In this document: piece after piece, positions 1 to 8,605 of the stretch
Position numbering within the stretch: the first letter of the stretch is position 1
Layout of the letters: every line of letters begins with the position of its first letter
Source of the DNA: Marinomonas primoryensis
Lineage (GTDB): Bacteria > Pseudomonadota > Gammaproteobacteria > Pseudomonadales > Marinomonadaceae
Length of the DNA: 64,000 nt
NCBI RefSeq assembly: GCF_013372285.1
Contig: NZ_CP054301.1
Location: 1,908,001 to 1,972,000, forward strand
Reading direction: 5' to 3'
The notes under the pieces: generated by a model
Told to the model about the DNA's origin: nothing
Seen by the model: only the letters and a program-made list of their open reading frames with translations
Databases searched by the model: none
Translations under genes and position numbers: made by a program

Positions 1-1
1 T

Positions 2-43
2 CGGTTGGCTGAATTGATCAAGCATTTTTTTAAAGGTAACTAA
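2..43 (+). CDS. C-terminal tail of an unidentified gene (partial)
   Basis: An open frame entering from the left edge ends in TAA here and encodes RLAELIKHFFKGN. It is too short to identify. It lies tail to tail with the ArsR-type gene, 8 bp from that gene's stop, so it is a convergent neighbour and not an operon partner. It could also be a chance open frame. Confidence 0.35.
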   Translation, partial: RLAELIKHFFKGN

Positions 44-51
44 TATTTATT

Positions 52-366
52 TTACAGTGTTGGGCAGAAAAGGCGGTGCAATGTTTGGATCAGTTCTTTT
101 ACTCTGCTGTCACCTAAGCTGTAAAAAATGGTTTGAGATACTCGTCGAGTGCTGACGAGTCCATCTTTTCTTAATACGGCAAGGTGTTGCGAAAGAGCGG
201 ATTGGCTTAAAGGCAGCTTTTCATTCAACGCTGTAACAGACAACTCTTCATCCAGTAAGTGACATAAAATCATCAGACGATTTTCATTGCTTAGGGCCTT
301 CAAAAACACAGCGGCTTGCGATGATTGGCGCAGCATCTCTTCCATTGTAAGTGTTTCGTTTTCCAT
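52..366 (-). CDS. ArsR-family regulator, YgaV/BigR-like
   Basis: A 104-residue winged-helix repressor. The recognition helix region (LSQSALSQHLAVLRKDGL, about residues 53-70) is typical of ArsR/SmtB proteins. It lacks the ELCVCDL-type metal site of ArsR or SmtB. It has exactly two cysteines, C35 in the motif LMILCHLL and C101 in LFCPTL. As I remember them, E. coli YgaV and the BigR/SqrR persulfide sensors carry cysteines at these same two positions, forming a disulfide or tetrasulfide when reactive sulfur is present. A sulfide- or redox-responsive repressor is therefore the best inference. Its target is not visible: the gene is followed by a convergent partial frame, and the next gene upstream, xthA, is on the same strand about 180 bp away. 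Confidence 0.85.
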   Translation of the reverse strand: MENETLTMEEMLRQSSQAAVFLKALSNENRLMILCHLLDEELSVTALNEKLPLSQSALSQHLAVLRKDGLVSTRRVSQTIFYSLGDSRVKELIQTLHRLFCPTL

Positions 367-548
367 GATCTTTTCTCGTTTCTAATAGGGTATTGTCGCG
401 CTAAGCTCTATGACAAAAATAAAACCATCCACATTGTCTGTGGATAAATGTGGTAGTAGTTGTGTTTGGTAGCTGTTCTTATCATACAGGGCGGCCATTA
501 TATTGTTTTGTACGTTATTTGCACAGCGACCGCCTTAATGACTCTTTG

Positions 549-1361
549 TTAACTTAGATTGAAGCTTGTCCAGATCGGGGCGTGGTCGGAGGGTTTCTCA
601 AGTGCACGCAAATCGTAGTCAACATCCGCTTCATTTAGGTATGGCGTTAAGCCATTCGAAGACAGAATAACGTCGATTCTTAAACCGCGTTTTGGTGTGT
701 CATCAAACCCTTTCGAGCGATAGTCAAACCAGCTAAAGCGATCATTTTTAGTCGGGTTTAATTGGCGATAGGTATCCGTTAGTCCCCAATTTGTTAGCGT
801 ACTCAGCCATTCTCTTTCTTCTGGCAGAAAGCTGCATTTTCCCGTTCTTAACCAGCGTTTTGCATTAGGTTCGCCGATACCAATGTCTAAATCCGTTGGC
901 GAGATATTAATATCGCCCATCACAATGATTTTTTCATCTGGTGAATGAGAAGCAAGGTAATCCATTAAATCCGCGTAGAACTTACGCTTTGCTGGAAACT
1001 TGGTTTCATGGTCGCGGCTTTCGCCTTGCGGGAAATAACCGTTCAATACTTTGATGGGGCCTTGTGGCGTATCAAAAGTAGCAATAATCATACGACGCTG
1101 TGCGTCTTCTTCATCGCCAGGAAAACCGTATTCTACTTTTATGGCTTCTTGCTTACTAAAAATCGCCACACCGTAGTGGGATTTTTGTCCGTAATAATAC
1201 GCATGATAGCCAACCGATGCCGGAATCTCATGGGGAAAGGCGTCATCGTGAACCTTAATTTCTTGCAAGCCAATTACGTCAGGAGCGTGCTTTTCAACTA
1301 ACGCTTCTATTTGATGTGGTCGAGCGCGCAAACCGTTGATATTAAAAGAGACAAATTTCAT
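549..1361 (-). CDS. xthA: Exodeoxyribonuclease III
   Basis: A DNA-repair enzyme of the EEP fold with AP endonuclease and 3'-5' exonuclease activity. I chose the start at 1361 because the protein then begins [17 protein letters not shown], as E. coli ExoIII does. A longer in-frame start at 1415 would add 18 residues that do not look homologous. Visible catalytic residues are E34 (LQEIKVHDD), D150 and N152 ([10 protein letters not shown]) and the C-terminal histidine in KPSDHAPIW. At 270 residues it has the family length. It is divergent from glutathione reductase, with about 300 bp between the two starts. Confidence 0.97.
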   Translation of the reverse strand: MKFVSFNINGLRARPHQIEALVEKHAPDVIGLQEIKVHDDAFPHEIPASVGYHAYYYGQKSHYGVAIFSKQEAIKVEYGFPGDEEDAQRRMIIATFDTPQGPIKVLNGYFPQGESRDHETKFPAKRKFYADLMDYLASHSPDEKIIVMGDINISPTDLDIGIGEPNAKRWLRTGKCSFLPEEREWLSTLTNWGLTDTYRQLNPTKNDRFSWFDYRSKGFDDTPKRGLRIDVILSSNGLTPYLNEADVDYDLRALEKPSDHAPIWTSFNLS

Positions 1362-1431
1362 GAGAATCATTCCATAGCGAATTTTCTTAATGATACCCAG
1401 TTGCGTTAGAGGCATAAAGGGATTTAGGCAT

Positions 1432-1445
1432 AGATAGATCTATCT
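1432..1445. promoter_or_regulatory. Perfect 14-bp palindrome upstream of xthA
   Basis: AGATAGATCTATCT is a perfect inverted repeat about 70 bp upstream of the chosen xthA start, between xthA and gor. Its size would suit a dimeric regulator, but I recognise no consensus and found no second copy. Confidence 0.25.
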
Positions 1446-1523
1446 CTTAATAAATAAGTCCATTTTTCTTTATAGAGCGAAGGCTTCCTTGGTGATATTT
1501 TAGAGACCTAATGCGTAACATTT

Positions 1524-1566
1524 AATATCTGAATCCAAGTCCTTATTGGTTTCAGATATTTTTATT
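1524..1566 (+). terminator. Terminator-like hairpin between divergent xthA and gor
   Basis: AATATCTGAA (1524-1533) pairs perfectly with TTCAGATATT (1551-1560). The inner CCAA/TTGG pairs extend the stem across one T-T mismatch. The loop is seven bases and TTTTTATT follows on the plus strand. No plus-strand gene lies upstream that would need termination, so it may end a short leader or a small RNA ahead of gor. Confidence 0.5.
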
Positions 1567-1669
1567 AAAGAGATAATGGCTTAGCGGTGCTGTTCTGGGC
1601 GCTTCTGCTATTGAGATCAGACTGGTAAACTGTTCCATACTACATTATGAATTATTTTGGAGACTCAGA

Positions 1670-3046
1670 ATGGCTTATCAGTACGATTTATTTGTTATTG
1701 GTGCCGGTTCCGGTGGCGTTCGTGCTAGCCGTGTTGCAGCATCTAAAGGTTATAAAGTTGCTGTGGCAGAAGGCAGCGCATTAGGCGGTACGTGCGTTAA
1801 TATTGGTTGTGTGCCTAAGAAACTCTTTGTTTACGCTTCAGAATACGGTCATGGCTTTGATGAAGCCGCAGGCTTTGGTTGGAAGCATCAAGGCACTCAA
1901 TTTAACTGGTCTGTTCTACGTGACAATAAAACCAAAGAAATTGAACGATTAAATGGTATTTATGGCAACTTACTGAGCAATGCCGGAGTAGAACTGATCT
2001 CTGGCTATGCCAGCTTTGTTGATGCTCATACTGTGACGGTGGATGGCATAATGTATACAGCAGAGCGGATTCTCATCGCCGTCGGTGCCAAACCTTACAT
2101 TCCAGAGTTTAATGGCAGTGACTTCGTTGTTAGCTCCAATGAAATGTTCTTCTTGGACGAGCTTCCTAAAAAAGCCCTTGTCGTCGGCGGTGGTTATATC
2201 GCAGTTGAATTCGCTGGTATTTTAAACGGACTCGGTGTTGATACCGCATTGGCTTATCGTGGCGACCAATTGCTAAGAGGCTTCGACGAAGATGTTCGAG
2301 CGTTCGCCAGCGAAGAATATAAAAAGTCTGGTATCGACGTTCGTTTAAACACCGATGTTGAGCGTATAGAATTGGCCGATGCGGCGAACAAAAATGGCGC
2401 GCGCATTGTTCACTTTAAAGACGGACACTCTGAAGAATTTGGTTTGATCCTTTATGCGACGGGGCGAGTGCCAAATATTGGTTCGTTAGCACTAGAGAAG
2501 GCGGGTGTTAAAACCGGTAAAAATGGCGCGGTAATCATTGATAATAACTTCACCACGTCTGTAAACAGCGTGTTTGCGTTAGGTGACGTGACGGATCGTA
2601 TCCAATTAACGCCAGTGGCGATCAAAGAAGCAATGGCACTCATTGCTTACTGGTTCGATGGAAAAGAAGTCGATTTTGATTACGACAACATCCCAACCGC
2701 CGTATTCAGCCAACCAGCCATCGGCACCGTAGGATTATCAGAACAAGAAGCCGAAGCGCGCGGCATCGACTTCTGTGTTTATCAAACAGACTTCCGCCCA
2801 ATGAAACACACATTAAGCGGTGGCACGGCTCGTTCATTGATGAAGTTATTGGTTAACAATACAGATGACAAAGTCATTGGTGCACACATGGTCGGCGACT
2901 ATTCAGGCGAGATCATTCAAGGTTTGGGCATCGCTATCAAAGCTGGTGCAACCAAAGCAGACTTTGATGACACGGTGGGTGTTCATCCTACCAGTGCAGA
3001 AGAATTTGTTACCTTTTCAGCGGGTTCTTTAAAAGAACGCAAATAG
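1670..3046 (+). CDS. gor: Glutathione-disulfide reductase
   Basis: A cytoplasmic FAD enzyme that reduces GSSG with NADPH. The N-terminal FAD-binding motif VIGAGSGGVRASR starts near residue 9. The redox-active disulfide is C42/C47 in GGTCVNIGCVPKK. The NADPH-binding motif VVGGGYIAVEFAG lies near residues 170-185, and the C-terminal catalytic pair is H439 and E444 in HPTSAEE. At 458 residues it matches the family. The ribosome site GGAG precedes the ATG. It is a single gene with a strong terminator just downstream. Related disulfide reductases are less likely because the whole sequence follows the glutathione reductase pattern. Confidence 0.96.
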   Translation: MAYQYDLFVIGAGSGGVRASRVAASKGYKVAVAEGSALGGTCVNIGCVPKKLFVYASEYGHGFDEAAGFGWKHQGTQFNWSVLRDNKTKEIERLNGIYGNLLSNAGVELISGYASFVDAHTVTVDGIMYTAERILIAVGAKPYIPEFNGSDFVVSSNEMFFLDELPKKALVVGGGYIAVEFAGILNGLGVDTALAYRGDQLLRGFDEDVRAFASEEYKKSGIDVRLNTDVERIELADAANKNGARIVHFKDGHSEEFGLILYATGRVPNIGSLALEKAGVKTGKNGAVIIDNNFTTSVNSVFALGDVTDRIQLTPVAIKEAMALIAYWFDGKEVDFDYDNIPTAVFSQPAIGTVGLSEQEAEARGIDFCVYQTDFRPMKHTLSGGTARSLMKLLVNNTDDKVIGAHMVGDYSGEIIQGLGIAIKAGATKADFDDTVGVHPTSAEEFVTFSAGSLKERK

Positions 3047-3075
3047 CATAGAACCCAGTACTAGAATGGTTTTTT

Positions 3076-3103
3076 AAAAGACGCAGCGATGCGTCTTTTT
3101 TAT
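3076..3103 (+). terminator. Terminator of gor
   Basis: AAAAGACGCA (3076-3085) and TGCGTCTTTT (3090-3099) form a perfect 10-bp stem closed by the GNRA-type loop GCGA, followed by a run of T. It sits 30 bp after the gor stop. Confidence 0.85.
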
Positions 3104-3321
3104 TCCCTCCTTTTTCTTCAAGGCGAGGGAGGAGGGTGATTTGTCTGTTATGTAGTGCATGAGAGGCGAAGGCCTCAAAGGTCTTGTTTGCTCTTTTGAG
3201 TTTAATGCATTATGAATTGCGTTTAAGCACAAGGTCATCAGACCGAAGTTAATTCTTAACGAATATTGTCACTAATAGGCCGATACGATTAGGTTCTAGG
3301 TATAAATGAATAGGTTCACAT

Positions 3322-3364
3322 AAACAATAAAAAGGCTTTGTTGTGTTAAACCAACAAAGCCTTT
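3322..3364 (-). terminator. Terminator of the chemotaxis receptor gene
   Basis: On the minus strand, AAAGGCTTTGTTG pairs with CAACAAAGCCTTT across an eight-base loop and is followed by TTATTG. It lies about 20 bp after the stop of the receptor gene. Confidence 0.85.
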
Positions 3365-3384
3365 CTTAGTTCTAAAATGAACGT

Positions 3385-4884
3385 TTACTTCGTTTTAAAT
3401 ACGTTTGCTTTGGTTTCATAGGTGTTTGTAACCAAGGTGATGTCTTTGCTACTTTGCTGAAGACTGATCATCAAATCGGATAAAGATTTAATAGATTTGG
3501 CATTCTCTCCAATCTGGTCATTGATTAAGGAAATTACTTTTTCTTGTTCAACGGATTCTTGGGCAATTTTTTTACTAGACAGCGCTACATTACTTACAGA
3601 GTGTGCCCTTTCTAATAATGCTTTTGAAATTTTCTCTGCGTGGTCAACACTGATTGATGTTCTTTCCTTGCCTGATTCCATTGAACGAACAGTATTGTTA
3701 ACGCTTGTATTCAAGTTCGCGAGGACTTTTTCTATATCGTCTGTGGATTCACTGGATCTTTTTGCAAGTGTTCTTACTTCATCCGCAACAACAGCAAAGC
3801 CTCGGCCAGTTTCACCCGCTCTTGCCGCTTCGATGGCGGCGTTTAGAGCGAGTAGGTTGGTTTGCTCTGAAATGCTTCTGATAGCGTTAAGAAGCTTTGT
3901 AATGGATTCTACGTCTGATGTTAACGAATTGAGTGAGTCTGAAACAGAGGATGTATTTTTTGATAACAGCTGCATATCTTCCATGATTTCTAGGGTTTTA
4001 TTACTGTCACCTAAAATGCCTTGTTCTAACTCTCTAATAAGGTCGGCTGATTGAGAGCTGCTCACAGTAATGGATCGCATTGTGTGAGAAACGTCTTCCG
4101 TTGATGTCGCAACCAGCTGAGCGCGTTGGTTACTTGCAACAACATGATCTGTTACTTCTTCACTGATTTTCTTAATTTGACCACTACTAGCCACTAACTC
4201 ATCCGCGATGCCTTTATAATCCGTAAACAGATTTCCCAGTTTATCAAGTAGTGAGTTAAAGGCAATTTCGGCGTTTGAGGCAGGATTGGTCAATCGGATT
4301 GATAAATCATTATTATTTGAGATGGTTTCTATTGCATGGGCAATTTTCATATTTGAGGTGGATTCTTTTTTCATTAGCAATGCCATATAAATCAATATAA
4401 TTGCTTCACTAATGGCAAAAACACAATGTACAACCATCACCCATATAGTATGAGGCCCAGCAAAAATCATAATAGGCATGTCACCTATGTGAGTTCCCGC
4501 CATTTGAATAAACATAAAACTAATATGATAGATGGCAGTGGTTAACAATGCCGCGATGATTGGCTTCCAACTTTGGTAGATTAAAAATACGACCATAGTG
4601 GCGAAGATATGGAAGTGCATCTCGATCATGCCAAGCTGGCTCTGAATCAAAGCAGATGACGTCAACATCACTAAGATAGCAGCGCATATAGAAAATGCTG
4701 TACTGCCTTTAAAAAAAGTATAGGCAAATTGAGTAAGCATAAAGAGGATAATTGAGCTTATCAAAGTTAATGAAAACGACCCCGCTCCAACCAGCCCACT
4801 GATCAACAAAACAGGGATCTGTAAAAGTAAAAAACGATAAATAAATAAATCATTTTTCAGAGTGGTTTCTATTGGTGTCTTCAT
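3385..4884 (-). CDS. Methyl-accepting chemotaxis protein with a polytopic membrane sensor
   Basis: A 499-residue receptor that should signal through CheA/CheW. The first ~180 residues form about six hydrophobic segments with no periplasmic ligand domain. Within them lie clustered histidines: EMHFHIF, then YHISF, then PHTIW and VHCVF. A linker follows, and the cytoplasmic signalling helix carries the hallmark hairpin tip [19 protein letters not shown]. No canonical HAMP domain is obvious. The signal sensed is unknown; the histidine-rich membrane part resembles sensor modules seen in some diguanylate cyclases and receptors. The gene stands alone with its own terminator. Confidence 0.93.
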   Translation of the reverse strand: MKTPIETTLKNDLFIYRFLLLQIPVLLISGLVGAGSFSLTLISSIILFMLTQFAYTFFKGSTAFSICAAILVMLTSSALIQSQLGMIEMHFHIFATMVVFLIYQSWKPIIAALLTTAIYHISFMFIQMAGTHIGDMPIMIFAGPHTIWVMVVHCVFAISEAIILIYMALLMKKESTSNMKIAHAIETISNNNDLSIRLTNPASNAEIAFNSLLDKLGNLFTDYKGIADELVASSGQIKKISEEVTDHVVASNQRAQLVATSTEDVSHTMRSITVSSSQSADLIRELEQGILGDSNKTLEIMEDMQLLSKNTSSVSDSLNSLTSDVESITKLLNAIRSISEQTNLLALNAAIEAARAGETGRGFAVVADEVRTLAKRSSESTDDIEKVLANLNTSVNNTVRSMESGKERTSISVDHAEKISKALLERAHSVSNVALSSKKIAQESVEQEKVISLINDQIGENAKSIKSLSDLMISLQQSSKDITLVTNTYETKANVFKTK

Positions 4885-5230
4885 TATTGGTTTCCATTTG
4901 ATTTTAGTGATTCTATGTTACGTCCATAGAAAAATAAGGTTAATTTCTGAGCGAGTTTAGGACCCAAGCCTAAGTACGTCAAAGGTATTGATTTGGATCT
5001 AAAATAGAGCATAAATCAAATATTAGTTGTTTTGTATGGTGTGCTTTTGTGTATTTGTGTAGGTATTTTAGTTTCAATCCTGATCTGGCTCAGTAAATAT
5101 CCTATTTTCTTGTTAGAGATAGTTAGTTCATGGTGAGGCGTTGGGTCGTAAAAGCTTCAAGTTATTTAAGTCCAGTCGGATGCGCGCAGACTACTCTGTT
5201 AAGTAGGGTATTGCTCAGCGTGATGAACGG
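4885..5230. other. Intergenic stretch upstream of the chemotaxis receptor
   Basis: AT-rich DNA of 346 bases that should hold the receptor promoter and the 3' end of the leftward sugar operon. I see no convincing gene or strong hairpin. A plus-strand open frame starting at 5130 runs into the LacI-type gene antisense and looks spurious. Confidence 0.5.
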
Positions 5231-6259
5231 TTATAAATCTACTTGTAAGCGCTGGTCTATCGGTGGTGGGCAGGAGCTTTCTCGCACAATTAATTGGGTA
5301 GGGAGGGTCATTTCAGGATTAGGTTTTTTGCCCGATAAAATGTCGAGCAACAGTTTCATTGAGGTTTCTCCAATGAGCTGCCGTGGTTGGTGAATCGTGG
5401 TTAATTCAGGCACGCAATATTCACTGAGCGCAAGATTATCAAAACCAATAACCGACAACTCACTGGGGACTGGAATACCCATTTCTCGCGCTATTTTTAG
5501 TACGCCAATCGCAGCCTCGTCACTGTGGCAAACAATGGCGGACGGTTTATTGTCTAAGGACAATAGTTGCTTGCCAAGGTTGTAGCCTGCGATGTAAGAC
5601 AAATCGCATTCCAAAATATAACCTTCGGTAGAGGGGAGCTTCCACTTTGTCATGGTTTCGGTGTGACCATTTACGCGGGCATTATATACAGGATTGCTTC
5701 TTTTTCCTGTGATGCAGGCTATTTTGTAATGCCCCATCATAATCAAATACTCAACGCCTTTTTTTGCGCTGTAGTGATTGTCTATATGCACGGTGGGTAC
5801 CGGTATGTCGGAAAAATATTCACCAGCAATCACAATAGGTAATTTTACTTCACCGGCACTATTCACAATCATAGATTCAGGCACATCAGAAGAAAGCGAT
5901 AAAACACCATCTACTTGTTTACTGTCGAATAGATCAAAGTAACTGCGCAGCCGAGAGGACTCGTTACCCGCATCACCAATGAGCAGTTTGTAGCCGTTTT
6001 TATGTGCGAGCGCTTCGATACCGTGTACGACATCAGAAAAAAATGTGCTGTCTATATTGGGAAGCACAACGACAATGGTTTTAGACTCACTTTTACGTAA
6101 GCTTCTGGCAAGACCGTTAGGTGAATAACCCGCGTCAGAAGCGGCTTTTTCTACTTTAAGACGAGTGATTGGTGACACCATCTCTGGGTTAGTCAATGCT
6201 CTAGAAACGGTCGCGGTCGATACGCCAGCGAGCTTCGCTACATCTTTAACGGTGGCCAT
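5231..6259 (-). CDS. LacI-family transcriptional regulator, CytR-like
   Basis: A 342-residue repressor. The N-terminal helix-turn-helix MATVKDVAKLAGVSTATVSR and hinge (about residues 1-60) precede a periplasmic-binding-protein-like sensor domain. Sequence runs such as TVHIDN, CHSDEAAIGVL and VIGFDNLALSEYC resemble E. coli CytR. It is the last gene of the leftward sugar operon, 190 bp after the binding-protein gene. It is the natural candidate to bind the palindrome TGTAATCGATTACA at 12411, upstream of the first gene. The inducer is unknown; it is probably the imported sugar or an early metabolite. Confidence 0.92.
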   Translation of the reverse strand: MATVKDVAKLAGVSTATVSRALTNPEMVSPITRLKVEKAASDAGYSPNGLARSLRKSESKTIVVVLPNIDSTFFSDVVHGIEALAHKNGYKLLIGDAGNESSRLRSYFDLFDSKQVDGVLSLSSDVPESMIVNSAGEVKLPIVIAGEYFSDIPVPTVHIDNHYSAKKGVEYLIMMGHYKIACITGKRSNPVYNARVNGHTETMTKWKLPSTEGYILECDLSYIAGYNLGKQLLSLDNKPSAIVCHSDEAAIGVLKIAREMGIPVPSELSVIGFDNLALSEYCVPELTTIHQPRQLIGETSMKLLLDILSGKKPNPEMTLPTQLIVRESSCPPPIDQRLQVDL

Positions 6260-6403
6260 AAAAGTCCAATACCAAGCAGAAAGAAAAAAGAATGGCGCCC
6301 AAATGCATAGCCTTTTAATGATGGGTCGATAAAAACCGCCATATTACCAAAATCCTTCACTAAGCGCAGTGGCTATTGCATAGGAAAATAGTATTGAGAC
6401 GGT

Positions 6404-6435
6404 AGAGTCATTAAGGCTTGAACCCTAATGACTCT
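6404..6435 (-). terminator. Hairpin after the sugar-binding-protein gene
   Basis: AGAGTCATTA and TAATGACTCT form a perfect 10-bp stem 16 bp beyond the binding-protein stop, with a few extra G-C pairs possible in the loop. No T run follows on the minus strand. A 3' stabiliser that lowers expression of the distal lacI-type gene is as likely as a terminator. Confidence 0.45.
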
Positions 6436-6450
6436 GTAGTAAAGACCGTG

Positions 6451-7419
6451 TTAGTAAGCCGCGTCTTTAAAGTAATACTCTGCGGCGTTTTCTTTAGTCA
6501 CCAAGTCAGCACCTAAAATAACGCGAGATGGCTCGTGGTATAAGTAGCCGAGCTTTTCGTTTTTCACACCATGAACGGCCAATGCGATGCCAGAAGCAAT
6601 CATAGATGGGCTATAAGTCACGGTCGCACGTACCATTTTGTTGCTATGCTGAATCATTTCGATAATGTCTTTAGAACCTGCACCACCCAATACGGTTTTG
6701 ATGTCTGTACGGCCAGACTCTTCAATTGCTTTTAAAACACCTTTTAGCATGTCGTCATCTTGGCACCATACAGCGTCAATTTCAGGGTGTTTTTGTAGAA
6801 AGTTTTCCATCACGGCTAGGGCTTTTTGAGTTGACCAATCGCCAGGTTGCGAATCAAGAATTTTGATGTTCGGATAGCCCGCTATAACATCATTAAAAGC
6901 GTCAACACGCTGTTTGTTGATCGGGATCTGCATGCCTTCAATGACTACAATGTTTCCTTTCCCAGACATTTCTTTGGCGAGCCATTGAGCACCAACACGG
7001 CCTAAACCTTCATTGTCCCCTGCGATAAAGACATTTTGAGCTGGATGGGCAAGTTCTCTATCCACGACCACTGTATAAATCCCCTCGTCGTAGGCTTCTT
7101 CAATCACCTTTTGTAATGTCGCTGGGTTATGAGGAAGAATGACCAAGGCATCTATGCCTTTTATCATCAAATCTTCCACGTCGCCGACTTGTTTCGAGCC
7201 TGAGCTAGAAGCAACGACATAAAACTCAATGTCTTTTTCTTTGGCTTTTAAATCTGCAGCGGCTTTATTCGCCCACCAAAGTAGACCCGCAGTCCAGCCA
7301 TGGTCGGCAGATGGAACACTAACACCGACTTTGTATTTGGCCGCATAGCTTGAGCCAACAAAGGCAAAAAGCATCGTAAATACTGCGATTACTCTCATGA
7401 TGTTATTTTTATATTTCAT
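6451..7419 (-). CDS. Sugar ABC transporter substrate-binding protein (RbsB/peripla_BP_4 type)
   Basis: A periplasmic binding protein of 322 residues for a sugar or polyol importer. It has a signal peptide ending near SSYA-AKY (about residue 26). The mature start KVGVSVPSADHGWTAG is typical of ribose-type proteins, as are ALVILPHNPATLQKVI and VWCQDDDMLKGVL. A strong ribosome site (GGAGAG) precedes the ATG. It follows the permease gene by about 100 bp. The ligand cannot be read from the sequence. It differs clearly from the xylose-binding protein encoded 11 kb away, so the two importers should not be redundant. Confidence 0.93.
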   Translation of the reverse strand: MKYKNNIMRVIAVFTMLFAFVGSSYAAKYKVGVSVPSADHGWTAGLLWWANKAAADLKAKEKDIEFYVVASSSGSKQVGDVEDLMIKGIDALVILPHNPATLQKVIEEAYDEGIYTVVVDRELAHPAQNVFIAGDNEGLGRVGAQWLAKEMSGKGNIVVIEGMQIPINKQRVDAFNDVIAGYPNIKILDSQPGDWSTQKALAVMENFLQKHPEIDAVWCQDDDMLKGVLKAIEESGRTDIKTVLGGAGSKDIIEMIQHSNKMVRATVTYSPSMIASGIALAVHGVKNEKLGYLYHEPSRVILGADLVTKENAAEYYFKDAAY

Positions 7420-7523
7420 GGAAACTCTCCGTTTTACATTGTTTTAATAGTGAGCAAAACAGTGGTTTTACTCGTTTGTTAGCCTTTCTTCTTATGCATT
7501 ACATATTAAGAAAGACGAAGTCG

Positions 7524-8498
7524 TTAGCGGTCGCCTTTGAATTGAACAAGCACCGCAGTCAAAATCACGAGACCTTTCACCATGCCTTGTAGGTAAGGTG
7601 AAATTCCCATTAAATTCAGCATGTTATTAATAATACCTAGGATGATGGCACCAATAACGGTGCCCCAAATAGTGCCTTTACCACCGGATAACGCGGTACC
7701 ACCGATGACAACGGCGGCAATGGCGTCTAGTTCATAAAATAAACCAGCATCGCCAGGGCTAACGGAGTTTAAGCGCGATGCTAATAACACCGCGGATATG
7801 CCAACCGACACGCCAGCGATGACGAAGGTAAGGAAATATACCCAGCGGACTTTAATTGCGGAATATGACGCGACTTTTGAGTTTGAACCTACCGCACAAA
7901 CATGGCGGCCAAAAGCGCTGTGTTTTAGCAAGATATGGTAGGCAATGGCTAATAATAAAAAGATCCAAACCGGGTAGGGGATCGCCCATAAATAGCCACC
8001 GCCAATGTCTGCGAAATGGTTGTTTTCAGACACCATCTCCCCAGCATCACTGATGTACAGTGTCATAGAACGGAAGATGGACATGGTCGCTAATGTAGCA
8101 ATGAAAGAAGCGACTCTCCCTCGTGTGATAACGAGACCATTAATGGCACCAAATACGCCACCTAATGCAATGGCAGAGGACACCGCCATGGCAACAGCCC
8201 ACCAGCCATCACCAGCACCATTGATAATCATAATAGACAGCACGCCAACCAACGCCACCATCGAACCAACAGACAAATCAATGCCGCCCGCGATGATGAC
8301 AAAAGTCATGCCGAGGGCAATGATGCCAGTATAGGAAACCTGCCTTAATACATTGGTGATGTTACGTGGTATTAAGAAGTGCTCACTGGCAATGGACGAA
8401 AATATAACCAGTAGAACTAACGCGATAAAAGGAGCATAAGTCGCTATATCAAGCCGCTTTAAGCGTGTAATCATGGGCGACAACGGAAGCATGGCCAT
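7524..8498 (-). CDS. Sugar ABC transporter permease (RbsC type)
   Basis: An inner-membrane subunit of 324 residues with 8-10 hydrophobic segments. The family signatures are [21 protein letters not shown] (about residues 62-82) and, near the C terminus, AIAAVVIGGTALSGGKGTIWG. The GAGGA ribosome site lies just upstream of the ATG. It sits between the ATPase and binding-protein genes and completes a one-permease, one-double-ATPase importer, presumably a permease homodimer as in ribose transporters. Confidence 0.94.
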   Translation of the reverse strand: MAMLPLSPMITRLKRLDIATYAPFIALVLLVIFSSIASEHFLIPRNITNVLRQVSYTGIIALGMTFVIIAGGIDLSVGSMVALVGVLSIMIINGAGDGWWAVAMAVSSAIALGGVFGAINGLVITRGRVASFIATLATMSIFRSMTLYISDAGEMVSENNHFADIGGGYLWAIPYPVWIFLLLAIAYHILLKHSAFGRHVCAVGSNSKVASYSAIKVRWVYFLTFVIAGVSVGISAVLLASRLNSVSPGDAGLFYELDAIAAVVIGGTALSGGKGTIWGTVIGAIILGIINNMLNLMGISPYLQGMVKGLVILTAVLVQFKGDR

Positions 8499-8605
8499 AG
8501 TAAATCCTCAAGTATTCTTATTGTTATTTGCACGCGTGAGTTCGATAAAAATCACAGGTGTTATTTAGTTGTGTTTTGGCTATAGATGACGAACCGCTCG
8601 TCGCT

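Larger units (their letters stand above)
3047..3384. other. Intergenic stretch between gor and the chemotaxis receptor
   Basis: Apart from the two terminators at its ends, which serve the two convergent genes, I see no gene, repeat or recognisable site in these 338 bases. Confidence 0.6.

Noticed and set aside
5130-5393. 87-codon plus-strand open frame
   Set aside because: Mostly antisense to the lacI-type gene and has no protein-like features.
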